A stretch of 64,000 nt of DNA from Corythucha ciliata (lineage: Eukaryota; Arthropoda; Insecta; Hemiptera; Tingidae). This document shows, piece after piece, positions 13,601 through 28,600 of this stretch. The stretch spans positions 40,858,164 through 40,922,163 of the forward strand of contig CM075941.1 of the NCBI GenBank assembly GCA_038030265.1, given 5' to 3'. Position 1 is the first letter of the stretch, and every line of letters starts with the position of its first letter. A program made the position numbers and the translations under genes. The notes below the pieces were generated by a model. That model was not told the origin of the DNA. It worked only from the letters and a program-made list of their open reading frames with translations, and searched no databases.

Positions 13601-16600
13601 CTAGCGTACTTAAAACCCAATTTTACCGGTTGCTGAAAAACAATTTTGCGGTTTTTTCTCGCCAAAAACTATGTTCACATTCAGGCTCACTAAAATACCA
13701 TTTTCATGGGTTCCATTCGCTAACAAGCAACTATCTCGGGTCGGGATCACAACAAAAAAGTACTCAGATTTTTGTAGCTGAAAAGCCAGTTTCGAGGAGT
13801 TGGCTCATTTAAGAACTAATTTCGCAGGTTGCGCATGCTGAAAACAATATTTTGTCAGGTCTTGCTCACTAATAAACCAATTTCTCGGATTTCGCCCACC
13901 AAGAAACTAATTACGCCCACTAACAAACCCATTTTGCTGGTCTAATTGGGTTAAAACCCAATTTCCCTGGTTTTACGTTGCTGAAAACCCAATTTCTCGG
14001 ATTTCGCTATATGAAAACTCAATTTTGAGGATTTTTCTAATCAAAAACACATTTTCACGTCTACTTTTTTTTTTTTTTTTTGCTGCAGAGAAACCAATCT
14101 CGCGAATTTTGTACACTGAAAAACCATTTTCGCAGAGGTCTGGGGCTCACAAAACCCAATTTCACGGATTTCACTCGATAAAAACCCCAGTTTCGCGAAT
14201 TTTGGTCACAAAACAAGAAGGTCTGGCTCACTAAAAAACTATTTTGGTTCTGCAGATTAAGTCACTGAAAACCTTTTTCTCGGGGTTGCAATCATTGAAG
14301 GATCAATTTTGCGGATTTTGAACACTTAAACCCCATTTTATTTGCGATTCTGGCTCACTAACCGTTTGCTCGCAGCCAAAGAATCATTTTCACGGATCAG
14401 ACTCATTGAAAGCCCAATTTCTTGTGTTATGCCCTGTTGAAAAGCCAATTTCGCGGGGTTGCGTCATCGAAGTAATCCGTTTCACCTTCTGCCTGCAATA
14501 GGCGACATCTTCTCCAGTGATGCTGACCCCCCCCCCACCACACCCATCTAGGGGCTGGCTAAGTCCATGAGTCGTGACTACCTAAGTGCTGACGACTCCT
14601 TTGCCTGAGACGTTGTAGTCTCGATGTAACTGGAATGGCAACGGCGTCCGGAGGTCCCAACATAAACTAAACGGAAAACTAATTTGCCGCACATCATAAT
14701 ACAGATCCACAAAATTCGGGGCTTCACGGAGCTAAATCTGCGAAATTGGTTATTTGAAAAAGTCATACCCGACAAAATTGCTATTTGAATAGGTAAAAAC
14801 CACAAAATAAAATTAAAATGTTTTTAATGCCACGAAAACTGCAAAATTTGCTCTTTTTTGTGAGCAATTTTCGGGCCGTTTCTCTGTTTTAGCCGCCGAT
14901 TATCACTTTATGTCAAATTTTAGCCACGAATTAAAGTTTTTCTCAATTTATCCGCGAATAAACGTTTTTCTCCATTTCAGCTACGAATTAACGTTTTTTT
15001 TTAATTTCGTCCGCGAATTACGTTTTTCTCAATTTCACACGCGAATTAGCGATTTCTGTCAATTTGTGCCATGAATTAACGCTTTTTCTCAATATTAGCC
15101 ACGAAGTTGCCATCAGAAGCCGCGAATAAGCATTTTTCTCAATATTTCATAAGCGAATTTGAGTTTTTCTCAATTTAGCTCCGAATTAGCGCTTTTTCCT
15201 AATCAATCAGTGATTTTTTTTCTTAGCAGTTTATCAGCGTTTTTCCTACGCTTCATCTGCGAATTTAGCGCTTTTACAAAGTTATCATCTGCTAATTAGT
15301 GCTTTTGTCAATGTTCCACGAATTAGCGCCTTTTCCTAATCTTAAGCGCTGTTTACACGATGCAATGTTTGAAGCTATATTGCATGCTGGTTTTTAAAAA
15401 ACATATGTTCCTTGGTAGTGACCGGATGTTTTTGAAAAACCAGCATGCAATATAGCTTCAAACATTGCATCGTGTGAACAGGGCTTTAGCCACTAAATAG
15501 AAATTTTTCTCAATTTCAGCCTCGAATTAGCGTTTTTCTCTATTTTAGCCGCAAATTAACAATTCTTCTTAATTTCACCACGAATTATCATTTTTTTTCA
15601 ATTTTGACCGCGAAGTAGCGATTTTTCTGACTTTTAGCTTGATTTAGCATTTTTGCTCAATTGAGTTGCCTTTTCTCACTTCTATCCGCGGATTGGTAAT
15701 TTTTCTCAATTTTAAAGGCACGATGGTTTTACTAACTTTTTGCCATGAATTTGCCGCGGACTTGGACCAAGAGCGGAACACTAGTCGTAAGTACCTCTAT
15801 ACACTGCTAGTCAGTGATTTTACCCCAAAATGTTGCAACGATAAACGGTGAATTAGCTCTTTGCCCCCCCATCGATTTGAGACTTCAGAATAGAGCCTTC
15901 GTGGGCTCCCGGGTCCCAGTGGGGTGGGGTCCCAACCAAAAAAGTCCTAACCTCAAAAAGCACTAACTAGAAAGAGCTGAAAGAGCCACAAACAGCTTGA
16001 ACCCTATAATAATAAACTTGAACCACAAAAAGCACTAACCACAAAAACACAAGCCATACAAATCCTGACTTACGACTTATTGCGTCCTGAAAATAACGAA
16101 ACCGGCAATTTCCGCTCCAAAGATAGCCAAACTGGCTTCTCACGCCCTAAAAATGGCTAAACTGACGATTCGTGCGCCCTGAAAATGCCTGAAACGATTA
16201 TAATACCTACCCTGAAAAAGGTTAAATCCACCATTCGCGCGCCAAAAATCGCCAATACTGGACCTTTGGGTCTTCAGTTTGACGGACTTGCCGTCCTAAC
16301 AACGGATAAGTACTGACTATTCGCCTCCCTAAAATGGCAAAACTGACTACTCGAACCTTTAAAATGGAGCTAATTGCAAGCATACTATGACGCTAAAGGT
16401 TCGAGATTTCCACTCTAAATATGGCCAAACTGATTCTATTCAAAATGGTCAAATTGGGTATCTAAGTATCCACGCACTTGAATCGGCAAAGCTGACCCTA
16501 AATGCGCTCTATAAATGGTTAAAATTACGATTCGGGCTTTGAAAAGGCCTAAAGAGATAATTTTTGTCACGAAACTCACAAAAATTGGCATTGCCAATTG

Positions 16601-19600
16601 GCCAAACTGAGTCTTCACGCCTTGAAAATGTCAAAACTGACGATTCATGCTACAAAATAGCAAATCAGGCTATTCAAGCTCCAAAAATGGCCAAACTGGT
16701 CATTCGCGCCCTACAAAGGCTATAGAATGACGATTCGAACCTTAAATGGCTACTATAAACTAGCTGACTACTTCTCTTGCGCTATACGAGATCCTTGACT
16801 GAAAATCACGACCAAAAAATGGCTCAACGGAAAATTCGTACCTGGAAAATGGCTAAAATGCAAGCGATTCGGACTTAAAAAATGAGTAAACTGATCCTTT
16901 GCGCCTTGCAGATGGCGTAACTCACGATTCATACCATTGAAATGTCTAATCTGGTTTGCCGCAGGCCGCAGTCCCGAAAGAAATGGCCAAGCTGACCATT
17001 CACGCGCCAAAATTGATGAACTGGACGTAATTATGACATATGCACAATATACTAACCCATAATAGGGAGGGAGAAACTACCCTACAGGCTTACTCGCTGA
17101 GAAAAGTTTGCCCTTAAAACACATCGACAAAAAAATGATGTCATATTATTAAATTAAGTAGGTAAAAATTAGGGTGGGGGGGGGTTCTCGGAATGGGAAA
17201 TTATTATACACCTGGATTTAATACGTTTCGCCGGCGCTGATAGTGGTTGAAAGGGGTGAAATCCGCAGATTCTAGCCATAGACTCGCTCATGCCGAGAGA
17301 TTCTCATGCACTCATTATTTTTGAACCCCCCTCCCCCCCGTCATGATTTCAATGGCGCCCACTTTGTGGGTAGCCCTGCAGGTGTCCCCTCCTGTCTGCG
17401 CATGTCAGAGCGTAGGTATAACCAAAGATACTAACGAGAGGACGTATTCATCCCGGCTCTCTTGTGACTCCGGTGCTGTTCAGCCAGGAAGCGCTCTTGC
17501 AACAGTATGACTACATGGGTAGCGACTAACGTCAGTGCAAGGCCTATGTGTTGTGTTTAGGGGTCCTTTTGCTCAAGAAAACAAGCAACAATGCGAATTG
17601 ACAAGGGTAGAAGAAAATGCATCACGCATTTTACCCTCCCACCTCCAAGGAATCCGCGAAACCCAAAACTTTTCCCATGAAAAACAAAAAAAAAACGCTG
17701 ACCTCGAATTGAATTGATCCGGAAAGCGACACCTGAGGAGATGTTGGTCGCGTGCCCGTGCTCTCGCAGTTCCCTTCATCAACTGATCCCAATTTACCAC
17801 GTGCCGAACCACTTGACGATTTCCTTCTGTCCTTACTGCACCATTTCCACTCTGGATGGGCTTTGAAATGTGCTTCCTTAACCTGAAAAGCATAGGATGA
17901 TGTAGAGGAAATAGACTTGGCAGCACAAACATTTCAACTCACCTCTGATGCCAATTCATGGTACTGCTGTTTTCCTTCGGGTCCGAGGGCGTACCACCAT
18001 TCGCCTAATATTTTCGATACTGTCCTATTGTCTTGATTCGGATGCCTCTGATGGACAAGCGCTCTGTGTCTCTTAGAGAAAATCATAAACGCGTTCATCG
18101 GCCGTCTGATTCTATCCTTGGCTTTAAGCGGACTTTGCGGTTCTTTCGAATTGTGCAACGCACTCAACGACTGCGAACGACGTTTACCAGCCGCTCCAGT
18201 GTTATTCGCACTACCTCCGCCAGCGCCACCAGGGCCGCCGCCACTGCCAACGTTGACGCCGCCGCCACCCCCACAATCGGGTGCTGCCTGCGGTGGTAGT
18301 TCACGATGAACCGGTTCAAAAACGTCATCGTCCTCGTCGTCACACGATGGAATAACGGTGGTTGGTTCGACAGCGACGGGCGGTGCTGACAAAGGTGGCG
18401 ATAGAATCGGTGGGCTGAGCGGCGGGGAGTTTCCAAGAAAAGGCACTAGAGTGTCCCAGGAATAGACAGTCATCGCGCTGGTAGAGTTAACCGCTGATGA
18501 AACACACGCACACAAAACAAAAAAAAAGTTGTATTATCGGTTTGAAATCGGAATACGAAGTTTGGACGTACCTATTCCACCATTTCTCTGAGGTGGATCC
18601 TCGGACTTGTGTTGCAAAGGTGGAAGTACCGGTAATAACTCCGTCGGGTTCATTATAACTTGAGGGAATACGTTAGTTTTCGTAGACTGTAAAACGGCTG
18701 ATTGTTGTTGAATGATGATCCTCTCATTGGGATCGCTAACTACCGTGATGATTCGACTATTATTTTGAAAGTTCAAGTTGTCACTAACACTCGTTATAGT
18801 CTGAGGCTGAAAAAAGAACGTGATTGGTTTTTGTTTTGTTTTTTAAAGGACAGTCGAATTTGGAAGAGATTGAGGGAACGTTCCAAAACGAACCTGTTGA
18901 AGAACGCTTCCTTTTTCAACGACAACAGAATGAAGTGTCGAGTTGTCTTTTCTAATCACAGACTCTTGATTGACGCTTCTCTGACTTCGATGATCTTCCG
19001 CGATTTTCAAGACGCGCAAGTTACTGACTTGCTGCTGCACTTCTTGCTGCTGTTGCTGAAGCCGTATTTGTTGAGCAGTTTCTTCACTCGCGTGAACCTT
19101 ACAAAAAAAAAAACGAGGTTGTTATAAAAAGTAAAGACGCAGTTTAAAACAATTGGACTCACTTCTGGATTCGTAAGAGCCTGTTGAAGAATATAACCGC
19201 GAGAAGCGTTCACGGGCGGTGGTGCAGAAGGGGGTGGCGACGGACTTTCAACCTTCCAAGCTATATGAGAGCCGACAGGCAGTTGCTGTTGAGGATTGGG
19301 TGAAATTCTTATGACGCTGGTAGCGAGCCCACCGCCACCACCGCCATTTCCACTATTACTGGGCGAACCGCGATCATCGGGTTGTACTTGTTGTTGAACC
19401 ATTAGCGTGCTAGGTCGAACTAGTTCCGGTCTAAATGAGAGAGAAATCAATGAATGGGTGCCGACGACGTCTCAAAAAGCCAAACTTACCGGATGACGTT
19501 TGGCTGATAGTTCCCAACCATGAAATGAGGTTGAACAGGAGACGGCTGAGGGTGTCTTTGCATGCTTGGAATAGGGAGAAATACATTTTGCCTGGATCCA

Positions 19601-22600
19601 ACTGTCACGGGCGATTGATTTGGATTGCTGGGAGATGTGATCTGATTAGTGGGAGAGAAGGCAGGCGTTGCGGATCTTGATGTTCCCAAAGACACTGTCA
19701 AATTGAACGGAAAAATCTTTCTATTAGGAAAAATATCAGTTTGAATTAGTTTCAAATCTTACCCAACATATTAGCCGCTTCTGTTTCCTCTGGATCAAAC
19801 CTTCCAGTCATTCTCCTTTCGGCGTAACTCGGAGACGTATCCGAATCCCGAGAAGTTTCTTCTCCATCCAAAACGCTTCCCTTACCCCTATCATCACGTT
19901 AGGAGAACACAATGTGAGTTTGGAATAGTTACTCGGAAAATTTAGAGGGGGGGGGGGACTTATAAAAAGACAACAACAACTAACGTAATCGTAATATAGA
20001 CATATAATAAAGGTCCACGGTCCTACACTTTCCAGTTATAAGAGACCGCATTTTCGTACAGCATGCTTTAAAAAAAATGAACTTTGTCGACACTAAAGAG
20101 TAGCAGACTGAGGACCTTACAACTCTTCCCCCAGGGTCCAGGCCCCTTAGATGCCTTAAGGACATGTGGGGAAAAGAAAGTGAAAGGGTATACCGTTCAG
20201 CCTTACCTAGGAAAATTAGCCGCTTGAGGCCTTAGAGTTGAGCCTTTAAGGCTAAGATGACGGGAACAGTAGCCCCTTCTCTGAGATTCCTTTTCACAGC
20301 CATCCTTTGAGCACAGTCTTCTCCACTGCTTACCATTAAATTTTTTCCGAATCCCACTTGAAGTACACACAACGTCACCCTTTTTATATCTATGAGGAGT
20401 AGCTGCTTGAGATCTACACAGTAAGTAAATAGCGTTTTACATATAAGAAGAAATGAAGAGGGAAATTATCCAAAGATAACAGCTTCACATGTCGCATTAA
20501 AAACACAAAAACAAGCAACAACTTATAGTTGCCACCCGGATTTCGGTTCTTTTCTAGGTTCCTTTCATTTCCTTTAAAATGCCCACCTTACTAACGATAA
20601 CCAAGTTCCACGGGGAGACCTGAGCGCTGGGAGGGAGGGGGGCTATTTATTTGATTTATTTCATTTTATTTATTTATAGCTATTTATTTCCTAAATGTTT
20701 GATGGAAAACTGCCTAGTTTCGGACCAAAAACATTTGGTACTAGAAACCTAGCCATCCGTCTCTAGAACGACCAGTTGGTTCCAATAACTGCTCTGCCAC
20801 CGTTGAAACAGGTCATACCATTACCAAGAGCTCAAATTTGTACTGGGTTATCAATGATTGACATTAGGAAACGTAAATGGATAGTTTAGTCCCAAAAATT
20901 CAATGTTTGACACTCCAACAAGCAATTATTTTCCTCTCAAAAACCGGATAAGACGAATTTCAACCCTAGGAACCCTCCCCCCGCCTAGCACATTTAGGGC
21001 GTAGAACAATGCACCGGGAATGGTGTAGTCCTGTGGTGAATGAGTAAAAAAATGTAAGGAAAAAATCGTTGAAGAGGAGGAGGAGGAGGAAGGTTTAAAG
21101 CATTCGTATGAAAAAGGGTTGTTTTCATTAGTGAAACCAGAACAATGAGCTTACTGTTTTCATGGGATGAACACATCACCCATTTAGTATTTTTTCCTGC
21201 TGATTTCAAGGAAAACCCAAATAGCAAAATCTATGCTTTGCGAAATTCATAAAAGAAAAAATTCCTCAACTGCTACTCTATTTTTTTCCGGCAAAAACAC
21301 AACTGCGATTTTGGGAGAAAGGCAAAAATCCAATGAAAAAAAAGAAGAAGAAAAAAAGACTTTTACCTTGGAGTCGCTGGAGTAGATCTAGGTGTTATAC
21401 TTCCATGATCCATTAAGCTGCAGGTGCTCCCTCTACTATGAACACTACTTCTTTTACTGCTTCCTGACAATTTACAGCCATCTGGAATATACAAAAAAAG
21501 CAACTCAGCTGAAATATGTTCCACAGTTGAATAATTCCCAGTAAATTAAATTTAAAATAATGAAAAACCGCGACCACCCAGAATTCTGAATTTCCTGGAA
21601 AAATCCAGGTACTTCAGGCCAGTAGACAATCTGTCCATTCTTTCGATTTCGATCCTGTCCTCCCCCCCCCCACCCGACATTATCATGTCGCCTTACAATT
21701 TTTTAGTCGCCATATTTTCATTACCTAACTAAAGAGACACTACAAACGACGCTACTTGTTTAAGAGTGTCACTGAAATTCTGCTCGAGGAAAGAAATTGT
21801 AGGGCATGGGAGGTTTTCACTCCTTAAAAAAAAACATTTCGTGGGTTTTTCTCGCTGAAACAAATCAATTTTACTCCCTATAAAAGCCATTTCGCTCACC
21901 AGGAAAGCAATTTCTCTTGCTAAATACAAGCGGGTTTTCCTCCCCGAGAAAACAATTTCACGGACTTTTTTTTCTCTAATGGCGCGGGTTTTTGTTACTA
22001 AAACAGGCAGAGGCTAACCCACACCTATAGGGGCAAGAGGCGGAAATCTCTATGAGACCCCTATGACTTTTTCATACTTTTAGGTGCTAATTAGCAGGGA
22101 TTTTTACACTTTTAAGTAAGGTTTCACGATTTTAGCTGGATAGGCCTCCAGTGGCCGCTAATTGACGCTTTTTAACAAGTTCAGCCGCGAACACCGTTTT
22201 GTCAGTTTCAGCAGTGAATTAGCAATTTTTTCCTCTAATGAATTACTTAAGATCTTTTCTAAGTTTTAGATTAAATAGCCTCCAGAAACCGCAAATCAGT
22301 ATTTCTCAAATTTCATCTCCGAATTTAAGCTTTTTCTCTATTTTACCAGCGACTTTGCACTTTTTAACAATTTTGATCAAAAGCTGTTGTTGTTGTTGTT
22401 TTTTTTGTTTTTTTTTTTTTTTCTTCTAACCATGGACTTGGCAAGTTTTCCAAAATTCAGCCACGAATTGTCGAAAAGCACGAATTTTCTTGATTGTAGC
22501 TGCGAGAGATCTTTTATTTCTTAAATCAGGCCACAAATTAGCGTTTTTCTTGACATTTGCCGCTAATTGGCGCCTTTTATAAATTTTTATCAACGAATTA

Positions 22601-25600
22601 GAGCTATCTCTCTTTTAAAATAGTGATTTAGCAGTTTTACATTTTTTTCCCTCCCATTTAGCCGTGAATTAGCGTTTCATCTCAATTTTAGCTGCGAATA
22701 ATTCCCACTTCTGAATTTTAGCCGTGAATTAACGTTTTTCTTATTTCTAGTAGCGACTTTGCGATTGTGTCTTACTTTTAGCCGCAAATTAGCGTTTTTA
22801 CTATAATGAGGCTACGAGTAAGCGTGTTTCTCATTTTTAGCCATGATTTTCCGGGTTTCTCAACTTTATCCGCCGCGAATTAGCGCTTTTTCTCGCTCTC
22901 TTTTTATAAGCGAATTAGAGCTTTTTATCGATTTTAGCCGCGAATTCGTAATTCTTTTTTACTTTTAGTCATGAATTAGTGATTTTTATAAATTTTTGTT
23001 TTTTTTTTACTTTCAGACTCCAACTGCTGTTTTATTGATCCAATAACTAGCAGTTTTATAATTTCTAGCCGTGAATTGGCGAGTTTTCTCAATTACAGCC
23101 GCGAATTTGCCCTTTTCCCCGTGATTTCAGGTGCGAATGAGCACTTTTCTCAAATTGAGCCGCGAATTATCTAGTTTCGCAGCTTTAACCGTGAATTACT
23201 GTTTTTCTCAACTCTAGCCACGAATTAGGGCCAGTTCTCAATTTTAGCCATAAATTTGCAGGTTTGATTTCACTTTTAGTCGTGAATTAGCAACATCTCA
23301 CAAGCACATAAGCGTTTTTTCTATATTATAGTATTTAACAGTAAAGGGTCTTTATTTGCACGAATCAGTGTTTTTCCTCTATTATTTTACTTTTATGTTC
23401 CAGTAGGGAAAGGAAGTATGATGTATTTGATTTTAAAGTTGCATTGAAAAACCCACGAATTAGAGCACTTCTCAGTTAGCAATGAATGGAAGCTTTTTCG
23501 CAATTTTAGGCACGCGTATTAGTGTTTTTTCTCAACTTTAAGCCGCAAAATTGCTCCAAGTACATCACGTTAGCGCGTATGCGATCCAAATCGGCGTCCA
23601 ACCGGATATTCCAAGTCGCCTTTTCACGTTTCAACATCCATGATCATAAAAACCTAAAAATCCCCTTTTTTTCATATTACCGCTGACCTGCCCTGTACCG
23701 GTACATCCACTCCCGGGACCACACTAGCTTGATGAAACCCACCCCTCCTTCCTGTCCGACGTGTTCATTGTAGAGGCTTGATATTTTAACGGGGGGGGGG
23801 GGTCCAAACCCTCAAAACCCACCCCGTAAATTCGCCACTGTCGGTTCTTCAACTAAAAATACATAATAAAAACCTTAGCCAACTGATGTATTATTTCATG
23901 TGATGCTCCCCTCCCCCTTATACGCTACGCTACTGAGTTCCTCCTTTATACTGACTAAGTGACATGAAAGTGGTCAAAGAGGCCTGGAAACTGACAAAGT
24001 AACATGGAAACTGTACAAGCGACTTGGGAACTTAAATTCACCCTTCCCCCTATTTTTCATTTACCAGAATCTGACTATTCAAACAAAAGTATGGGAAAGC
24101 CCCCAGAATCTGATCCCTTCGGCCAGTGGCACCGAAACGGTGCCAAATAAGGTGTAGCAGGACTCTTGAAAATGACCGACCCACACCAATGGGAGCCTCA
24201 CTTCCAACCAAACCTAGCTATAGGAGCCAATGCACGGCTGAAATTGAGAAAAATCTCTATTCAATGGCACAGATTTGGAACAACGGTAATTCGTGGCCAA
24301 AATTAAGAAAAATGACTAAGACAAAGCGCGGATAAAGTGTAGAAATAAATCACTAATTCACTGCAAACAATGGGTTCGTTGTAAAACTATAACACGATTA
24401 ATTGCGACTAATCCTTCCCTCTTATTTTAGAAGTCTTGAAAACAAAACACGACATTTTTTGAGTTTTACAATGCAATGGCGTTGAGAAAAACACCAATTT
24501 GCCGTTAAAATTAGGAAAAACGCTAAATCTCGGGTAAAAAAAACATTAATTCCCGGCTAACAATAGGGAAAATGTTGATTCGCAACTAAAATTGAGGGAA
24601 AACGCTAGTCACGACTAACAGAGAAAAACGCTAATTCATAGCTAAAATTGAGAAAAATCACTAATTAGCGAATACAATAAGACAAAGCTCTAATTCACGG
24701 ATAAAATGTAGAAAAACGCTAATAAAAAGGCTAAAATTGACAAAAATCACTAATTCACGGCTAAAATAGAGAAAAACGACAATTTTCGGCTAAAATTAGG
24801 GAAAACTCGAAATTGCGGCTGAAAAAAACATTATTCCCGGCTAAAAATAGGGAAAATGTCGATTCGCAACCAAAATTTAGGGAAAGCGTTAGTCTCGGCT
24901 AAAAGAGAGAAAAATCACGAATTAGCGAATACATTAATAATACGAAAAAGTGCTAATTCGCAGATAAAATGTGGAAAAACGCAAAAAACGGCTAAAATTG
25001 ACAAAAATCACTTATTCACGGCTAAAATGGGAAAATATACTAATTTGCGGCTAAAACTAGGAAAACAACTAATTCCTGGCTAAAAATTGAGAAAATTCAC
25101 CAAGGAAAAGCGGAACTTCACGGGTAAAGTGTAGAAAAAAATCACTAATTCACGGCTAATATTGAGAAAAACACCAAAAACCGCGGCTAAAAAATTATGA
25201 AAAAACGTTAATTCACGGTTGAAATCAAGAAAAACAATATTTCCAGCTAAAATAAGGGAAAATGCTGATTCGCGGCAAAGATAGAGGGAAAGTGCTAATC
25301 GGTGGGTGAAACTGAGAAAGACGCTAAAGGTCTGTCCACACACATCAGTGCCGTGATCGGGACGTGCCCCGCACGGCAAAAAAACATATTATTCTCAAAG
25401 TAAATTGGGACACGTCCCTGACAAGTGCCGGATATGTGTGAACGAGCCTCTCAATTCCCATATGAGAATATTTTACTTGCCGGGCACGGCAACTCACGGC
25501 GGGGGACGGGGCACGGGATACATTAAGAAAAATCACCAATTCACGGATAAAGTGTGGAAAAACGCTAATAAATATCTGAAATTGGTAGAAAAATCACTAA

Positions 25601-28600
25601 TCCGCGGCTAAAAAATTGACAAATCGCTTACAGGCTCAGGTAATATTGACAGAAAAAACGGGAATTCATGGTTTCTAGAGTACTCGAGGAAACTTTGTAA
25701 CTAAACTTTTGCTGCTAACTAAACGTTTTGGATTTAAAGCGTTGAATCGCTCAGAAGAGCTCATTTGCCGCTCAAATTAGGGAAAATACATTAATTCTTG
25801 AAGCAACACCCACGACAGGTTATTTGAAGCCAACTTCGTTGCTAAAATAGAGAAAATGCGCTGACTCCAAGCTTCTTGGTAATTAATGTGAGGCTAAAGT
25901 TGAGAAGGCGTGCAAGTGTGCTATTCTGTCAGCAAGGACATACAGGGCAAAAAGGTTGAAAAAAGCGCTAATATTCACGTCTAAAATAGTGAAAAAGCGC
26001 TAATTCGTAGCAAAAATCATGAATTCGCGGCTAAAATTGAGGTAAAACGTAAATTAGCGACTACATTTGCGAAATCTTGGTAATTCACTGCTTAAACGGA
26101 AAAAATTCGTTAGGTAATGAGGAAGTTTCACATTTTCCAAAAAACTTTTTTTCCGATGAGGCATATCAATCCTTCCCTGTAGTAAATAAACAAATAAAAA
26201 TTTAAAACCCTTCAGAAATATTTTTTATTTATAAACAAAAGTTGGCATATTTGAAATCCCGCCAAAACGAACATTTTCCGCAACGTAATATCCCATGTAT
26301 TCTCTGTATATAGCCCATCATATAGCCTCTAAATAGCTCATCTGTTTATCCTCCATTATTTTATTATTGGAGAGCTCTTGTAGGAAGTAAGGCAAAGAAA
26401 CACAACAAACCGCTCTCCGACAACTACGTTACAGGCGAATTTTTTTTTCGGAAGGCGCATATGACACAAACATGCTAGCTGGCGTGTTTGAAATGATCAA
26501 AAACTTCAAAAATCGCGTATTTATCAACTGTTGGATTATTTTACGAACGGATCACGATTTATGCTCTATTTTAGCATAAATAAACCTTAAAAAATAGATT
26601 TATGAATAAGTTCTGACCCATGACACTTCCTCATTCGCGTAAATTTAACAGCTAAAACAAAAACAAAAAAAAACAAAACAAAACAAAAAAAAAGGGAAAA
26701 ACAACAAAAAACACGAAAAACCCGCCAGTTTGAGGATCTGCGGAGTAAAAGTAAGTGGTAGGTACTTCGCGGCTGAGCCTAGGAAATGATTCGCGGCTAC
26801 AAAGGTGAAAAACCACTAATTCCCAGCTAAAATCAAGATAAAGCGCTCACTCGCAGCTAAAATGGAGAAAAACGGTAATTCGAGGATCAAATAGAGAAAA
26901 TCTGCCAATTCTCGCCTAAAATAAAATTGAGCAACAATTCGTGGCTCTAGCTGAGAAAATTAGCTATACTTCCCAGCAAATACTGAGATACGCGCTCATT
27001 CGCGGCAGACGTTCATTCTCAGCTTAAAATAGTGAAAAACGCCAATTATCGGACCGACATGAAAAAAAAAAAAAAAAAAGATCCGCTAATTCAGGACTAA
27101 AATAGAATAGAAGCTATAATTCGCAGCTGATGTTGAGAAATTATTCGCGGCTACAATTATAAAAGCTTGCAATTCGTGACAAATATTGAGGAAAAGTCCT
27201 GATTCGCGATAAAACTGGGGAAAAACGGCTAAATTGTACGTGGCTGAAACTGCGATAAACCACCAACTCCCTGCTAAAATTTGTGAAAACGCCAAATCGC
27301 GGTTCTTACACGATCGTGGCTGGTACTACTCGCTACTGCCTTCGGCTATAAGACGCGCATTGCAGCCCTGATACCCCAAAACTGAACCTACAAATGGCAA
27401 TTTTACCACAACATCATTTACCGTAATTTGTCATTTTTGACCGTGACGAATTGAATAAGATTTGGTGAAAAGAACGACTTGAGCTTGAGGAACGTGAGGG
27501 GCGATCGCCCCATTGGCCCCCTACTTGTATACAGGATGTAACGGGAAAATGGGGCATAATTGAAATGGGTAATTCTACATCACATGTGGGTCCAAAAAAA
27601 AAAAAAAAAAAAAAAAAAACGAGCGAATACCGAGTAGAAAATCCCTCACCAACCTGAGTGACGTGAAGAGCATTTTTTTAAAACGAATTTTTCCCGTTCT
27701 ATGGCAATCGCAAAAATACGTTTCCAAACGATTTAGACAGAGGCTTAAAGTATTTGGAACAGTATCTCAAAAGGAATAGAGACAAAGGCCCGAGGCAACC
27801 AGGTCATTTGAAAGCTTAATAATTCTAGACGTTTTTCCTGAAGTCCTACTCTTCCTCCGAGAGCTGTCAGTAAAATGACAGCTGGCTGAATGACTAGTAA
27901 GAATAGAGAAATTCAAGGAAGCGGCTTTTCAGCCGAGCGTTAAGGGTGCCCAAATTTCACGAACTACCCCAACCTTACGACCATCTTAAAGGAAATTTTG
28001 TGCTCTTTCCAACGGTGTCCTATAACTTTCCTCAGGGTTAATGGTTGCTAAGATACCGACCGATTTTCGAAAAAAACGCCTGATGCATTGACAGTCAGGA
28101 AAACTGCGATTTTCTCGGAAACGGTCAATAATCGGACCATGGTCCATATAGTCATTTTTGACCCACATGTGATGTAGAATCACCCATTTCAATTATGCCC
28201 CGTTTTCCCGTTACACCCTGTATACCAGTGCTTTAGTCAGACCTTAATAATCTTGAGAGTGTATCGTGATATTGAACACGTAATTGAAATAGTGATAAAA
28301 GGAGAAAACAAGTTAAAACATACCTGCGTCTGTTGGAAACTGAATATCTTCACGTCGAAGATCATCGTCGCTTTCACCAAAGTCGTCGAAGTGACGCCGA
28401 CGAAGATCATCGCCGCTCGCGTTCGACATAGAGATCATTGAATTGGGTGTAGTCATGTTGTGAAGAGGTGAGGCGTCGTTCGAACGGAAGTACGCCAACG
28501 AATCGGACGACAGGTGGGACGACGGTGGTGCCGTCGTGGCAACATGATGAACCGGCTGTAAGTGGCCGTTACTGCTCGGCTGTAAGTAACCATTGCTGAC

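Larger units (their letters stand above)
24124..27338. mobile_element. hAT-like element, largely made of a family C array, 8-bp TSD CCTTCGGC
   Basis: Left end CAGTGGCACCG follows CCTTCGGC (24116-24123). Right end ..TCGCTACTG is followed by an exact CCTTCGGC (27339-27346). The terminal inverted repeat is short (CAGTRGC), so the call leans on the 8-bp duplication and on similarity to the other termini. The interior is family C from about 24.23 kb to the right end, with a GC-rich foldback and an A-rich unique stretch. No transposase frame. Located in cic intron 1. Confidence 0.7.

Noticed and set aside
12515..14090. Possible hAT-like element from CAGTGGCGTAG to a CAGAGAAA repeat near 14,084
   Set aside because: The right end is a poly-T followed by GCTG and does not match the left terminus; the 8-mer match could be chance.
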